Counted from the first letter of the stretch, positions 1 through 8,095 are shown. The stretch is DNA of 25,069 nucleotides from Afipia sp. (GCA_020056155.1 JAGVII010000893.1:1-25069); one strand, 5' to 3'. Numbers and translations: made by a program. Notes: a model not told the origin generated them from the letters alone.

Positions 1-537
1 GACTGGGTCCCAGCGACGATGGCTTTTGGGGTCCGCTATGCACCGAGCCCTGAAACTCGCTCGGTCTGGAAGAATACTCGCTTCATATCAAATCAAGGCG
101 CCTCATGGATCGATGTTCCCATGTCAATGCTGCATCTCCCCAACCTCGCAAGCGAGACGCCGGCAACCTCCCATGACAATGAGACCGGGCCATCCGGCCA
201 CGAAATCGTCTCCGCAATCAAGTTGATGCTACCCTCCTACCTGGACGATAAGATTCCAACCGTCGCGGAAATCGCAGAAATGGCCGGCGTCAGCATCAGA
301 AGCTTCCAACGAAAACTTTCAAACTCGGGCGTTTCCTATTCCGACCTGCTTGACAGAGCTCGATTTGAAAACGCGTCGCAGCTCCTGCGCGGCACTGATG
401 CCAAGATCATCGATGTCGCTTTTTCCTCAGGCTATACCGACCCTGCCCATTTCACGCGTGCTTTCCGACGATTTACCGGAGTGACGCCGAGAGAGTTTCG
501 CGGCAAATCGAAATCGCAATTGGTGCTGTCCCAGTAA
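1..537 (+). CDS. AraC-family transcriptional regulator, 3' part (5' end outside window)
   Basis: The reading frame is open from base 1 and ends with TAA at 535-537, giving the last 178 residues of a regulator of roughly 330 residues. It is partial because the residues before the first ATG (D-W-V-P-A-T) already align with the middle of the full-length AraC protein at 9844-10845. The C-terminal half holds the two helix-turn-helix units of the AraC/XylS DNA-binding domain, with the second-helix signature KIIDVAFSSGYTDPAHFTRA followed by a GVTPREFR end. The visible upstream part belongs to the ligand-sensing domain of the arabinose-binding-like class. By eye the shared part is about 60-65% identical to the copy at 9844, so they are old paralogues. 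The effector and target genes are unknown; the sulfatase cluster just downstream on the other strand is a candidate. Confidence 0.9.
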   Translation, partial: DWVPATMAFGVRYAPSPETRSVWKNTRFISNQGASWIDVPMSMLHLPNLASETPATSHDNETGPSGHEIVSAIKLMLPSYLDDKIPTVAEIAEMAGVSIRSFQRKLSNSGVSYSDLLDRARFENASQLLRGTDAKIIDVAFSSGYTDPAHFTRAFRRFTGVTPREFRGKSKSQLVLSQ

Positions 538-672
538 TATGAACATCCGCGTTCGATTGGCGCACAATGGCAATTTTCGGCACCGTCTGTCCGCTATAGG
601 AGTCCGAGCGTCAGGCCTCGCCCTGGCGCCGCATGCAAATTTAAGATCTGACATTTGCGAACCGACGGCTTG

Positions 673-830
673 ATGGACCGCCATATGGATGTTCTGAATG
701 CGACACCGTGGGGCATGGACTGGGCCTGAAGCCTGCCGCTGATCTTGTTCAATGTGATTATTCACGTCTTCGGTCTTGCATTGATCTTTGACGCATTCAC
801 CCTGCTCGTGCGGATTAAACACCCGCTATG
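673..830 (+). pseudogene. Remnant of a small integral membrane protein gene, broken by an in-frame TGA
   Basis: Reading from the ATG at 673 gives MDRHMDVLNATPWGMDWA, then TGA at 727-729. The same frame continues with SLPLILFNVIIHVFGLALIF, a convincing transmembrane segment, and runs to the point where the sulfatase gene begins on the other strand. A W-A-stop-S-L context would fit a Trp codon changed to TGA. The hydrophobic pattern with a conserved-looking H-V-F-G-L suggests the first membrane helix of a small channel-like or envelope protein, but the family is not certain. The 3' part of the gene is missing, so this looks like a decayed fragment left at a rearrangement boundary. Alternatively the 18-codon piece could be a meaningless short ORF. 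Confidence 0.45.
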
Positions 831-3206
831 TCAACGCACTTCGAGCGTGACCTTGTTTATCTTGCCGGTGAACTTGGTATCCGCCCCGATGCCGATGCCC
901 TCGACGACCGGCGTCTGATTGTCGATGCCGACGTCCGCAGTCTCGTCCGCCGAGAAGATATTGGGTTGCGTTTTCTCGACGCGGGTCTCGGCGACGGATT
1001 TTCCGTTCACCAAGAGTGTCGCCTTGCCGCCCTTGCCGGGCCCGCCGCCGTCATAAGCGAAATCGAGGGTAACTGTTGCGGGGCCGCTCGGCAGCGCTTC
1101 CGGTGCAGCAACGGTGTAACGCGCCAGCCCGAGGAAGTTGTAGGTGTAGGCTGGCTTGCCATCCTTCATGTACAGCGACCAGCCGCCGAAGCGACCGCCC
1201 TGCGCCAGGATCGCGCCGTTAGCGCCGCTAGATGGGATGTCGAGCTCCGCCGTGATTTTGCTCGACCGGTTCTTCACGTTCATGAAGCTGTTTTCCATCA
1301 TGCCCTGCATCCCCTCGTAGAGCGTGAGGGAGGTGCGGGCGCCCAGTAGATCCGGCCGGCCAGCGACCGTCGGATTCATGCGTTCGATGGTCCGGTCGTC
1401 GATGGGCAACACGTTGTATTTCTGAGCTTCCTTCATGAAGAGCGCCTGCATTTGCGTCAGCTTCGCGGGCTGCTCGGCGGCCAGGTTCTTGGTGAGACTG
1501 AAATCGCTCTTCGCGTCGTAAAGTTCCCATGCATCGGTCGTGAGCGGCGGCAGGTTCGCCGTTTGCCAGGGCGCGCGGTGGATGGTCCGCGCAAGCCAGC
1601 CTTCGTGATAGATCGCGCGATTGCCGAACATCTCGAAATACTGCGTCTTGTGCCGTTCCACCTCCTTCGCGTTGTCGAACGTGTAGAGCATGCTGGTGCC
1701 CTCGATCGGCGTCTGCGGCGTGCCGTTGACGATCTTGGGCTGCGGTAAACCTGCGGCCTCCAGAATCGTGGGAGCGATGTCGATGACGTGCGAGAACTGG
1801 CTGCGCAGGCCGCCCTTCTCCTTGATGCCTTTCGGCCAGTGAATGACCGTGCCGTTGCGGGTGCCGCCGAAGTCGGAGGCCACCTGCTTGGTCCACTTGA
1901 AGGGGGCGTCGAAGGCCACCGCCCAACCGGCCGCCATATGCGGGAAGGTTTCCGGCCCGCCCCACTTGTCGATCAGCGGGATGAGGTCTTCCACCTTCTC
2001 GGCGACACCGTTGAAATAGGTCATCTCATTATACATGCCGACGAAGCCGCCCTCGGCGCTCGTGCCATTGTCGCCCATGATGTAGATGAACAAGGTGTTG
2101 TCCAGTTCACCGATGTCCTCAAGCGCTTTCTTGAGTCGCCCGACCTCGTTATCGGTGTGCTCCAGGAACCCTGCAAACACCTCGGCCTGTCGGGCAAAGA
2201 GACGGCGCTGTTCCGCCGGCAGCGAGTCCCATGCCTTGATGTCGCTCGGCCTGTCGGCCAACCTGGTGTTCGCTGGAATCACGCCCAGCTTCTTCTGCCG
2301 CTCGACCGTTTCATTGCGGGTCTCGTCCCAGCCCTTGTCGAACTGGCCTTTGTACTTGTCGGCCCATTCCTTCGGCACATGGTGTGGCGCGTGGACCGCT
2401 CCGGTCGCGTAATAGACGAAGAACGGCTTGTCCGGCGTCATCGACTGCTGAGCTTTCACCCAGTTGATGGCCTGGTTCGTCATATCGACGCTGAAGTGAT
2501 AATCCTTCGATTTGGGAGGGTCGACCTTGGTCACGCCGTCATAGACGAGCGGATACCATTGGTCGGTCTCGCCGCCGATGAAACCGTAGAACTTGTCGAA
2601 ACCCTGGTGGGTGGGCCAGCGGTCAAACGGACCCGACACACTGGTCTCCCACGCGGCGGTTTCGTGCCACTTGCCAAAGGCGCTGGTGCTGTAGCCGTTG
2701 AGCCGCAGCATTTCCGCGAGGGGCGCGACACTGTTGGGAATCTGCCCGGTGTTTCCTGGGAAAGCTGTCGAACTCTCCATGATCGAGCCCGCATTGGCGG
2801 AATGATGATTTCGTCCGGACTTGAGCGCAACCCGCGTCGGTGAACACAGCGACGTAGTGTGGAAGTTGTTGAAGCGCAGGCCGGACTGTGCAAGCGCATC
2901 CAATGTCGGCGTGCGGATCGGGCCGCCAAACGTGCTTGATCCACCGAAGCCGATGTCGTCGATCAGCACGATCACGACATTTGGTGCTCCCTTGGGCGCC
3001 TTGACTTCGAATCGCGGCGGTGCCTTGGCCTTACGCGCGTCAAGTTCGCTGAAGGTCGGTCGCTTCGGCTCCTGGATCGGCAGAACCGTGCGGTCAATCT
3101 TTTCCTGCGCCGAGGCTGCGACGACTTGGAAGCCGGCGAGAACCGAGGAGATTAGGCAGGCGGCGGAGACATGTCCGGATCGCCGTGAGTTCGAAATTCT
3201 TTTCAT
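831..3206 (-). CDS. Secreted Cys-type sulfatase (arylsulfatase family)
   Basis: This is a predicted periplasmic type I sulfatase of 791 residues that hydrolyses sulfate esters; the substrate is unknown. The ATG at 3206 was chosen over one 15 codons upstream because AGGAAGGA precedes it and it begins a clear signal peptide (basic start, hydrophobic stretch, end near A-S-A-Q). The metal site begins with VIVLIDDIGFGG (Asp-Asp around 83-84). The catalytic motif CSPTR is at about 121-125, followed by a G-R-N-H-H element; Cys121 is the residue converted to formylglycine. A downstream M-G-D-N-G motif also fits the family. The last 200 or so residues look like an added beta-sandwich domain, making it longer than Pseudomonas arylsulfatase (about 536 residues). 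It lies 51 bp after the FGE gene, so enzyme and maturase are probably co-transcribed. Confidence 0.93.
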   Translation of the reverse strand: MKRISNSRRSGHVSAACLISSVLAGFQVVAASAQEKIDRTVLPIQEPKRPTFSELDARKAKAPPRFEVKAPKGAPNVVIVLIDDIGFGGSSTFGGPIRTPTLDALAQSGLRFNNFHTTSLCSPTRVALKSGRNHHSANAGSIMESSTAFPGNTGQIPNSVAPLAEMLRLNGYSTSAFGKWHETAAWETSVSGPFDRWPTHQGFDKFYGFIGGETDQWYPLVYDGVTKVDPPKSKDYHFSVDMTNQAINWVKAQQSMTPDKPFFVYYATGAVHAPHHVPKEWADKYKGQFDKGWDETRNETVERQKKLGVIPANTRLADRPSDIKAWDSLPAEQRRLFARQAEVFAGFLEHTDNEVGRLKKALEDIGELDNTLFIYIMGDNGTSAEGGFVGMYNEMTYFNGVAEKVEDLIPLIDKWGGPETFPHMAAGWAVAFDAPFKWTKQVASDFGGTRNGTVIHWPKGIKEKGGLRSQFSHVIDIAPTILEAAGLPQPKIVNGTPQTPIEGTSMLYTFDNAKEVERHKTQYFEMFGNRAIYHEGWLARTIHRAPWQTANLPPLTTDAWELYDAKSDFSLTKNLAAEQPAKLTQMQALFMKEAQKYNVLPIDDRTIERMNPTVAGRPDLLGARTSLTLYEGMQGMMENSFMNVKNRSSKITAELDIPSSGANGAILAQGGRFGGWSLYMKDGKPAYTYNFLGLARYTVAAPEALPSGPATVTLDFAYDGGGPGKGGKATLLVNGKSVAETRVEKTQPNIFSADETADVGIDNQTPVVEGIGIGADTKFTGKINKVTLEVR

Positions 3207-3257
3207 GGCTTTCTCATCCTTCCTGATAGATCGATGTCGAAGACTACACACAAATGT

Positions 3258-4349
3258 TCAGAGTGATTTGGCGCGAGGTTTATTCGACACCGTGCGAAAG
3301 CCTAGGTGAGCTGCGCTGAGGTCCGTTTCCTGGGACTGCCGCGCGGCGGGTCTGTAGCGCGAGCAATAATTGAGTGCACAAAGATAGGAGCCGCCCTTGA
3401 TTACGCGGCTCGCCGACTGACCTGCAATAACGCGGACCGATGCCAGTTCCGGGCCCTTAGGATTGGCAACTGCTTCACGCGAATGCCCCGCTCGATACCA
3501 ATCACTGGTCCATTCCCAAACGTTACCGATCATGTCGTAGAGGCCATAATCATTCGGTTTGAAGCACCCAACCGGCGCCGTTGCAGCGTAACCATCGTCG
3601 TTGGTGTTCATTACCGGAAAGACACCCTGCCACGTATTGGCAATCGGCTTGCCGCCTGCATCGAACGCGCTCGACCAATCGTCCTCTCCATCGCGGCCAC
3701 CGCGCGCGGCGAACTCCCACTGCGCCTCCGTTGGCAGGTCACGACCCCGCCATTGCGCATAGGCGAGAGCATCCTCGTAGGCGACGTGTACAACGGGATG
3801 ATTTCCCTTCCCCGTGATCGAACTATCTGGACCCGATGGCTGGCGCCAATTGGCACCTGCCACGTATTGCCACCACTGATCGACTTGCCGACCGCGTTTG
3901 AGTTCTTTCGGTTGAACGAAGACGACCGAGCCCGGCACGAGGAATTCCTGGGCAGGGTTGGGATTAGTCTTAGGATCTGCTCCCCGCTCGGCCAGCGTGA
4001 CGTAGCCGGTTGCATCGACGAACTGCTTGAACTGTGCGTTCGTCACCTCGTGCTGGTCGATCCAAAACCCGTCGACGCGCACAGTGTGGATGAAGCGCTC
4101 CTCAGGTTGATGGCGCTCAGAACCCATTTGGAAGCTACCGCCGGCAATGAATGCCATTCCGGCGGTTTCATCCTGTCCTGCAGGGATACCGCTGTACGCA
4201 TCGCAGCTCCCCACTCCGGCCTTAAGAAGTGGTTGTTCAAGGCCCGCGGCGAAAGCCGTCACCATAAGGCCTGCCAAAACGGCGCTGAATCCGAGACAAG
4301 CGACCAGCGACCGAGGTGAAACTGCTACAGCATTTGCCGTACTCTTCAT
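3258..4349 (-). CDS. Exported formylglycine-generating enzyme (FGE/SUMF1 family sulfatase maturase)
   Basis: FGE oxidises the Cys of the C-x-P-x-R motif in sulfatases to formylglycine, using oxygen and copper. The 363-residue protein has all FGE hallmarks: GGSFQMGS at about 70-77, DLPTEAQWEFAARGG at 204-218, NDYGLYDMIGNVWEWTSDWY at 266-285, and the active-site pair in GGSYLCALNYCSRYR. Cys324 and Cys329 correspond to human Cys336 and Cys341, so it looks catalytically competent rather than a generic SUMF1-domain protein. GGAGG sits just before the ATG at 4349. Residues 16-36 form a hydrophobic export signal ending near A-F-A-A, which is unusual because well-studied bacterial FGEs act in the cytoplasm. 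It directly precedes the sulfatase gene, its likely client. The uncertain point is whether the N-terminus is cleaved or stays as an anchor. Confidence 0.92.
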   Translation of the reverse strand: MKSTANAVAVSPRSLVACLGFSAVLAGLMVTAFAAGLEQPLLKAGVGSCDAYSGIPAGQDETAGMAFIAGGSFQMGSERHQPEERFIHTVRVDGFWIDQHEVTNAQFKQFVDATGYVTLAERGADPKTNPNPAQEFLVPGSVVFVQPKELKRGRQVDQWWQYVAGANWRQPSGPDSSITGKGNHPVVHVAYEDALAYAQWRGRDLPTEAQWEFAARGGRDGEDDWSSAFDAGGKPIANTWQGVFPVMNTNDDGYAATAPVGCFKPNDYGLYDMIGNVWEWTSDWYRAGHSREAVANPKGPELASVRVIAGQSASRVIKGGSYLCALNYCSRYRPAARQSQETDLSAAHLGFRTVSNKPRAKSL

Positions 4350-4381
4350 AACATCCTCCAGTTACGTAAGCTCTCTTGTCT

Positions 4382-4400
4382 CCGTCAGCTATACTGACGG
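4382..4400. repeat. Perfect inverted repeat between the HdeA/B-like gene and the FGE gene
   Basis: CCGTCAG at 4382-4388 and CTGACGG at 4394-4400 form perfect 7-base arms around CTATA. The site lies in the 57 bp between the HdeA/B-like stop and the FGE start, about 33 bp before the FGE start codon. No T-run follows on the minus strand, so it is more likely an operator, RNA processing site or attenuating hairpin than a simple terminator. Confidence 0.5.
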
Positions 4401-4406
4401 CGCCGC

Positions 4407-4763
4407 CTACTGCTTCATTTTGATGCCTCGTTCGTCTCGATAAACCTTGAAAACCACATCGATCGCTTCAATTATCTTCTTGCCCGGGTTGGCCTTGCAA
4501 TGAACAATGAGCTGGTGCTCCAGGCCTTTCGCGCGATCCACATTCATCATGTGTTTCTTGGCGAGGCCGTTGTACCAGCCGCTATACCAGGTCGTCAGAT
4601 GATCTGCGTCTTCCTGGAACGTGTTTGCCAGTTGGGCGCATGTCAGCTTCTGGACATCCACAAAGCCGTTGCTATCGGCATACGTCTTAAGTTCGACCTG
4701 CGCATGAGCTGGCCCTGCAATAGCGATAGCAGCCCAAAAAAGGATGAGAATCTTCGTCTTCAT
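4407..4763 (-). CDS. HdeA/HdeB-like periplasmic protein
   Basis: This small exported protein of 118 residues has a signal peptide ending at about A-H-A-Q (residue 21). The mature part has the HdeA/HdeB pattern: VQKLTCAQLANTF, then about 45 residues, then a second Cys in HQLIVHCKANPGKKIIEAI. Cys42 and Cys89 would form the single disulfide of this all-helical fold. HdeA/B proteins of enterobacteria are acid-activated periplasmic chaperones; rhizobial members are numerous and mostly uncharacterised, so acid-stress chaperoning is only a family-level suggestion. The ATG at 4763 was chosen because GGAG precedes it by 7 bases and the signal peptide starts there. It lies between the tiny secreted proteins and FGE, so it may help keep the secreted sulfatase or FGE folded. 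Confidence 0.8.
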   Translation of the reverse strand: MKTKILILFWAAIAIAGPAHAQVELKTYADSNGFVDVQKLTCAQLANTFQEDADHLTTWYSGWYNGLAKKHMMNVDRAKGLEHQLIVHCKANPGKKIIEAIDVVFKVYRDERGIKMKQ

Positions 4764-4928
4764 TGGATGTCTCCGTGCGAGAAATAGATCGCTTTCCAAG
4801 TGTTCAGCTCATCGGCGCGAGCCGGTGACTTGCACGTTCTCCGGAACATGAGCATCTCCCAACGCCGCAAAATCAGTTGATTGAAGTGGCGTAGTCGCAA
4901 CATTCAAAAGCAAAGCGGCCTCGGCTAC

Positions 4929-5186
4929 TCAGCGCCTGCCAACTCTATTGACGGGACCGCCACGATTCATCGGCGTTCCCGGCCGTACACCTACTCCTGG
5001 GGCGCCGACGCCGGGCGTTACTACTGCTCGCGCGACCGGTCGCGGCCGCAGAATGACGCCGGGCCGCACGACGCATCCAACCGGATACGCAACGTATTGG
5101 CAGTAGACCACAGCGTTGGCTTGCTCACTGCTGGCCATCACGAATCCGGCTGTCAGCAGCGCCAACAGCGCAATCGAAAGTTTCAT
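4929..5186 (-). CDS. Small secreted Pro/Gly/Val/Arg-rich protein of unknown function
   Basis: This is an 85-residue ORF with a very strong ribosome binding site (GAGGAGG, 5-6 bases before the ATG) and a clear signal peptide, MKLSIALLALLTAGFVMASS, probably cleaved after E-Q-A-N-A. The mature peptide begins VVYCQYVAYPVGCVVRPG, with two cysteines at about 29 and 38 that could form a disulfide. It then becomes a basic, disordered-looking tail rich in Pro, Gly, Val and Arg. I recognise no named family. It stands between another tiny secreted protein and the HdeA/B-like gene in a run of same-strand genes with short gaps, so it is probably co-transcribed. An extracytoplasmic structural or stress-related role is only a guess. 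Confidence 0.7.
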   Translation of the reverse strand: MKLSIALLALLTAGFVMASSEQANAVVYCQYVAYPVGCVVRPGVILRPRPVARAVVTPGVGAPGVGVRPGTPMNRGGPVNRVGRR

Positions 5187-5227
5187 CTTCGCCTCCTCTA
5201 TTTTCTATTGTCAAACGGGAGTCTGAC

Positions 5228-5548
5228 TTACCGGCAAACGGTGACGACTCGTCCGTAGGCATCAACCACTTGCGAACACGCGGGCGCGACCACGACTGGA
5301 GCTGCATAATAAGTTCCCGCCGCGACGGCGCCGGCGGCGACCGCCCCGCCCACTACGGCACGCCGTGTAGTCCGGCGGGCAACGCCGGCATAACTCATGG
5401 GCGTCAACGGGCGGCCGATCCGCGCTTCAGCAGACGATACGAACGAAGACGTGGGGTCCAGCGATAGTTGCCCGCTCCACAAGAAGGCCGCTCCGCCAAG
5501 GAGGGTGGCAAACGAGAAACGAACAATGGTCTTTGATCTCCGGATCAT
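5228..5548 (-). CDS. Small exported Ala/Val-rich protein of unknown function
   Basis: This 106-residue protein begins with a basic stretch and hydrophobic segment (about residues 10-28), with possible cleavage near S-S-A-E-A. An Ala/Gly/Val-rich second hydrophobic stretch (VVGGAVAAGAVAAGTYYAAP) could be membrane-associated, and the C-terminus ends in CSQVVDAYGRVVTVCR with two cysteines. Its ATG overlaps the TGA of the DUF2092 gene (ATGA at 5545-5548), and GGAGG lies inside that gene's last codons, so translation is probably coupled. Similar short 'glycine-rich outer' proteins are common and unnamed in Bradyrhizobium. Function unknown. Confidence 0.68.
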   Translation of the reverse strand: MIRRSKTIVRFSFATLLGGAAFLWSGQLSLDPTSSFVSSAEARIGRPLTPMSYAGVARRTTRRAVVGGAVAAGAVAAGTYYAAPVVVAPACSQVVDAYGRVVTVCR

Positions 5549-6339
5549 TTTTTTCCTCCTGGCTTGGTTGTGCCCTGCGGCACTTCGTCGATGTCCGAAT
5601 GATCGCTCATCGCAATCTTCTTAGCGGACTGATCCGGCTTGAACGCAAAAGCATCCGCCGGCACATCGGTCTTCCAGTCTTTGATCCGCAAGGTGTATTG
5701 CGGCGCTTCGGCCACCGCCTTGCTGGTGATCACATATTTGCGCGGGATCGGCCGAGCGCCGGACTCGATCCAGATTTGCCAATCGGTCTCGGTGTTGCGG
5801 AATGCAAGGTGATCACATTCGATACCGTCAATGACGCCCTTGCCGATGACAACGCCATCAATAACATCCGACATCAACACATCGAAGACGTTCGAAAGAA
5901 GAAGGTCGGCACCGGGTGCGACAACGCCGTGCTTTTCGCGAAGTACGTCTATGAGCTGGTCGGCTGTGCCTTCGACGTCGATCTGCGCGTAGCCCTTGGC
6001 ATCCTTGTCGTTGACGGTGAGCATCTTGCCGTCAAACACGATTTCAATGTCCTTATATCCCCCCGTCCGGTTGGCGCGGAGCCTAGCCGGACGGCTCATC
6101 TGCACTTGGCCCGAGCTTGTGAACTGGATCTTCTGCAAATTGGATGTGATCACCTCAACGTCGGAATCGTACGTGATCGACACGGTCTTCTGGCTCGCCA
6201 CGTAGTCCGCCATCGCTTTAAGGATTTTATCGGCACCGTTGACCTGTGCGTGAGCCTGGGACACGAGCGAAATGCTCATCGTCAAAACCACACCGATCAA
6301 CACGCTGCGCCGCGGTATTGCTTGCTTCACCTTCTCCAT
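5545..6339 (-). CDS. DUF2092-family periplasmic protein
   Basis: This exported protein of 264 residues has a signal peptide ending at about S-Q-A-H-A-Q (residue 31). An R-R pair before the hydrophobic stretch leaves Tat export possible. The mature sequence matches the DUF2092 pattern: an opening D-K-I-L-K-A-M-A-D-Y-V, alternating beta strands, a DGIECDHLAF segment, WQIWIESGARPIPRKYVITS and a closing DVPADAFAFKP. The fold is thought to resemble LolA/LolB-type half-barrels that carry lipids or hydrophobic molecules, but no function is established. The start at 6339 has GGGAAG upstream; the next upstream ATG lacks a better site. It is the first gene of the unit that continues through the two tiny proteins, the HdeA/B-like gene, FGE and the sulfatase. 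Confidence 0.82.
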   Translation of the reverse strand: MEKVKQAIPRRSVLIGVVLTMSISLVSQAHAQVNGADKILKAMADYVASQKTVSITYDSDVEVITSNLQKIQFTSSGQVQMSRPARLRANRTGGYKDIEIVFDGKMLTVNDKDAKGYAQIDVEGTADQLIDVLREKHGVVAPGADLLLSNVFDVLMSDVIDGVVIGKGVIDGIECDHLAFRNTETDWQIWIESGARPIPRKYVITSKAVAEAPQYTLRIKDWKTDVPADAFAFKPDQSAKKIAMSDHSDIDEVPQGTTKPGGKK

Positions 6340-6552
6340 CGCGATTTCTTCCCTTGAATACGTTAACATTACTGCGGTAAGTGCCCCGCCAATGGCGAGC
6401 CAAAGTCAGCTTGTCGCCTAGAGATCCGTCTGCGCACGCGCCGGGACTGTATCGGCGAGACCAAATATCGCGGCAAGAATCAGTGCTCTGTGCATGTCGT
6501 TCACAATCCCGTCTTCGAGTTTAGTATGGAAGCCAATAAGTCACGTCGAACT

Positions 6553-6579
6553 CACGCCGGCCCGGAAGGGGCCGGCGTG
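6553..6579 (-). terminator. Strong GC-rich hairpin after the DUF1254 gene
   Basis: CACGCCGGCCC at 6553-6563 pairs perfectly with GGGCCGGCGTG at 6569-6579 around a 5-base loop. The hairpin begins 14 bases past the stop codon of the DUF1254/DUF1214 gene on the minus strand. There is no good T-run after it, so termination may be imperfect. It divides the envelope cluster into an upstream unit (OMP, DUF1254) and a downstream unit (DUF2092 to sulfatase). Confidence 0.6.
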
Positions 6580-6593
6580 GGCTGGATCATCAC

Positions 6594-8024
6594 TCAAACA
6601 ATCTTCTTGGCACCAGGTATGGTCCATGTGCCATTGATGATCGACGGCTTCTTTTCCTCGGGCCAATACAGTCGCATCATTAGGATGAAGTCACCGGAAG
6701 GCGCAGGCAGCCAGTTCGATTCCTTGTCCTTGCCCGGCGAGTCTTTCTGAATGTAGAGGTCGGTCGAGCCATCCGGATTCGTCTTCAAATTTTGCCGCGC
6801 GCTGACCGAGTATCGATTGAGCGGATTGTTCACGAAAAAGTACCCGCTGTCGTACATTGTCAAAGACCAGAATCCCTCGACCGGCGGCAAATGACCCTTG
6901 GGGAAATTCATGACATACTTGTTTGCACCATTATATTTGCGGCCCTCTGCATCCGCCTTGGAGGTCGGGTAGACCGCATCCTGCGGACGGTTTGCGCCGA
7001 GACCGATGGCGGTTATCAGCGCCCGCATCAGATAGTCAGTGCCGTAGATGCCGGTCTTCGTGGTGAAGGCCCATCCCTGCTCGTCCTTGATCGCCTTGTT
7101 GATCTTGAACTGAAGCATGATCCTGTCGAATCCGACTTCGGGCACGCGCTTGGCGAAATCGGCCTTGAGCTTGCTCGCATCAAAGGATTGTCCCGGGACA
7201 ATGCCGATACGCGCGAATTTGGCGAGTTGAGGAGCATCGGCGGCTGCCGGCGGGTTGGTTTTCATCAACTCGCAGAGCAGCGTGAAGTATGACGCGGCAT
7301 CCATGCGATTGACCTGCTCGCGGACCGCCATCTTCATATCGATCGAGGAGTCGACTTTCCCCGCGGGCGGCGTGTACGGCTTGCCGTACGAACTGAGCGG
7401 GACGAGCTTGAACTCATCCTGCAATTTGTGCACCGCTGCGTAGTCCTCCGGCGTACCCGCGCAATAGATGCGTCCAAGCAGCCAGACGATGTTGGTCGGC
7501 GACTTGTATTCCTTCACGCCGGCAGGCAGGCTGCCTTTCCATCCCGGCCCCGTGATTGCATACGTTTGCGCCCCGGTGCCGGTCGTGCGTTTACCCGGCA
7601 CCTGAAACACGTTCGTCCAGCCATCCAGCATCGGCATCAGGAAGTAGCGCCCTTTCATGTCCGGAATGCTGAACACCCACGGTTCTTGGCCGACATCGAA
7701 GAAAGCCGTCGTATAGAGCGTATCGGCATTGGGCGCGGTGACGTCCCGGAAGGAAGCGTCTGGATAGTGGCGCAGCTTGATGATCTGCCCCATCGGAGCC
7801 CGCGTTCCAACCGGCTCCGCGACGTTGGTGAGGACCCGCCGGGTCATTTCCATGGTTATAAGCGGATAACCAAAAATATAGGCGTCTGTCGCAAGCACAA
7901 ATTCCTCCAGGCCCTCGCCAAGGCCCAGAAATGCCCCATGCTCAGCGAGGGTTGATCGACTTATTGCTGCTGCCGCGAGCAAGCTCATTCCGCCAAATGC
8001 GGCCGACCGACGAGTAATCTTCAT
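6594..8024 (-). CDS. Exported DUF1254/DUF1214-family protein
   Basis: This is a 476-residue periplasmic protein with an N-terminal DUF1254 region (about 40-170, containing AYIFGYPLITMEMTRRVLTN and a TAPNADTLYTTAFFD motif) and a C-terminal DUF1214 region (about 340-470, containing PPVEGFWSLTMYD, NNPLNRYSVSAR and PSGDFILMMRLYWP). The start at 8024 follows GAGGAGC and opens with KITRRSAAFGG, a twin-arginine-like signal, then an Ala-rich hydrophobic core. Proteins with this domain pair are widespread and functionally undefined. They often sit beside outer-membrane barrels, as here, where the OMP gene is 71 bp upstream on the same strand. I infer that the two are one transcription unit ending at the hairpin at 6553-6579. 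Confidence 0.88.
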   Translation of the reverse strand: MKITRRSAAFGGMSLLAAAAISRSTLAEHGAFLGLGEGLEEFVLATDAYIFGYPLITMEMTRRVLTNVAEPVGTRAPMGQIIKLRHYPDASFRDVTAPNADTLYTTAFFDVGQEPWVFSIPDMKGRYFLMPMLDGWTNVFQVPGKRTTGTGAQTYAITGPGWKGSLPAGVKEYKSPTNIVWLLGRIYCAGTPEDYAAVHKLQDEFKLVPLSSYGKPYTPPAGKVDSSIDMKMAVREQVNRMDAASYFTLLCELMKTNPPAAADAPQLAKFARIGIVPGQSFDASKLKADFAKRVPEVGFDRIMLQFKINKAIKDEQGWAFTTKTGIYGTDYLMRALITAIGLGANRPQDAVYPTSKADAEGRKYNGANKYVMNFPKGHLPPVEGFWSLTMYDSGYFFVNNPLNRYSVSARQNLKTNPDGSTDLYIQKDSPGKDKESNWLPAPSGDFILMMRLYWPEEKKPSIINGTWTIPGAKKIV

Positions 8025-8095
8025 TTGTAGCTCCTCAGTACTTTTGATGAACAAAGATCGATGACACTCAGTAGAGATTCTTGGCAGCGCGGCGA

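Noticed and set aside
635..658. GCAAAT...ATTTGC inverted repeat after the first AraC gene
   Set aside because: Six-base arms with a 12-base gap in AT-rich DNA are expected by chance, and there is no promoter or gene context to support it.
1788..2843. Long plus-strand open frame (351 codons) opposite the sulfatase
   Set aside because: It is a GC-rich antisense shadow: Arg/His/Val/Gly-rich with no domain, and the opposite strand has a full sulfatase with intact motifs.
3306..4319. Long plus-strand open frame (337 codons) opposite FGE
   Set aside because: The same situation: the FGE on the minus strand has every family motif, and the plus frame has no recognisable fold or ribosome binding site.
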